Shown here piece after piece: positions 34,711-35,247 of a stretch of 35,247 nucleotides of DNA. Each line of letters opens with the position of its first letter. The stretch's first letter is position 1. The DNA comes from a virus: positions 1 to 35,247 of the IMG/VR virus record IMGVR_UViG_3300046006_003845, one strand, 5' to 3'. Position numbers and translations under genes: made by a program. The notes under the pieces are model-generated. The model was not told the DNA's origin, searched no databases, and saw only the letters and a list, made by a program, of their open reading frames with translations.

Positions 34711-35247
34711 ATGAAACAATTAAGAATATTAGAAGCAAGTGAAGTAGGTCATGGAATATTGGTTGAAACAGATGCAGGTTGGATATCACCAAAAGATGTT
34801 CGTAATGCCGAGATGTTAAGAGAGGCTAAGGAGTTAGACTACAGAAACCCTTTTGAATTTTATGCGGTATTACAAAAATACGATACACCAAATAGAAACG
34901 GAAGATTTTATCCTGAAAGAATCTTGAAGAGAGAAGCCGAGAACTATAAAAAAGCAATTGATAAAGGTCTATCAACTTCAGAACTTAATCACCCTGAGTC
35001 TTCTCTAATTGACTTAGACAGGGTATCACATATCATCACAGATATATGGTGGGATAAGAATATCTTGATGGGTAAACTTAAATTGTTGACATCACCAGGA
35101 TTTCATGAAAGGGGTATTGTTTCTACTAAAGGAGACCAAGCAGCTAACTTGATGAGACAAGGTGTTACTATGGGAGTTTCTTCAAGAGGAGTTGGTTCGT
35201 TAAAAAAGGTTGGGGAAAGAAATGAAGTACAAGACGATTTTGAATTT
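34711..35247 (+). CDS. Prohead maturation protease (gp21-like), 3' truncated
   Basis: The frame is open from the ATG at 34711 to the window end (179 residues). It has the herpesvirus-assemblin-like arrangement: FYAVLQKYDTPNRNGRFYPE, then SELNHPESSLIDLDRVSHII (catalytic His about 94) and GVTMGVSSRGVGSLKKV (nucleophile Ser about 157-158). This protease degrades the prohead core and cuts other head proteins before DNA entry. Its own N-terminus MKQLRILE|ASEV contains an I-L-E|A site that would suit self-cleavage. Only the third catalytic residue and the tail are beyond the window. Confidence 0.9.
   Translation, partial: MKQLRILEASEVGHGILVETDAGWISPKDVRNAEMLREAKELDYRNPFEFYAVLQKYDTPNRNGRFYPERILKREAENYKKAIDKGLSTSELNHPESSLIDLDRVSHIITDIWWDKNILMGKLKLLTSPGFHERGIVSTKGDQAANLMRQGVTMGVSSRGVGSLKKVGERNEVQDDFEF

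Overview
The window looks like part of a large, tailed, T4-like (myovirus-type) phage genome that infects a member of the Bacteroidetes, probably a flavobacterium. The phage assignment rests on a head-and-packaging block at the right end: terminase large subunit, gp20-like portal and a gp21-like prohead protease that runs off the window. The host assignment rests on many perfect copies of the Bacteroidetes -7 promoter element TAnnTTTG, often with TTTG 19-20 bases upstream, on A/T-rich start regions without Shine-Dalgarno sequences, and on a Bacteroidetes-style bS21 protein. The genetic code appears standard.

Layout. 1-2.9 kb: accessory genes (receiver-like fragment, OmpA-like protein, secreted CAP-domain protein). 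2.9-10.8 kb: a huge tRNA region with 26 canonical tRNA genes that I could fold by eye covering all 20 amino acids (one of them lies at 531), four aberrant tRNA-like genes, long ORF-free spacers rich in hairpins, and a few small genes slotted between tRNAs (DUF6915-, DUF6878- and DUF6717-like proteins, a small holin-like protein, a methyltransferase). 10.8-15.6 kb: lipoprotein, an M15/M23-like peptidoglycan hydrolase, and a translationally coupled minus-strand cassette (HAD phosphatase, RmlC-like epimerase, PspC, 50-aa protein). 14.0-18.4 kb: two large paralogues sharing a TKWCTT motif, arranged around a YkgJ-like protein and a complete tmRNA gene. 18.4-24.3 kb: M20-type peptidase, zinc-ribbon proteins (one fused to an HExxH metalloprotease), a ClpC-like AAA+ unfoldase divergent from a UVR-motif protein, KTSC protein and nucleotidyltransferase. 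24.3-35.2 kb: a Pro/Thr-repeat surface protein, several acidic virion or scaffold candidates, terminase, portal, bS21 and prohead protease.

How it fits together. The phage carries an unusually complete kit for taking over protein synthesis and turnover: tRNAs for every amino acid, tmRNA with a divergent 21-residue tag, ribosomal protein bS21, and a ClpC-like ATPase that keeps an IGF loop for docking to ClpP. The two main tRNA transcripts and the tmRNA transcript each carry a boxA-like rRNA antitermination element (TGTTCTTTGAMA). A second recurring signal, TATTTATW, sits directly in front of many phage genes on both strands, often exactly 3-4 bases before the ATG. Several proteins begin with short peptides ending in I/L-x-E, resembling T4 capsid-targeting peptides cut by the prohead protease, which suggests they may be packaged and delivered with the DNA.
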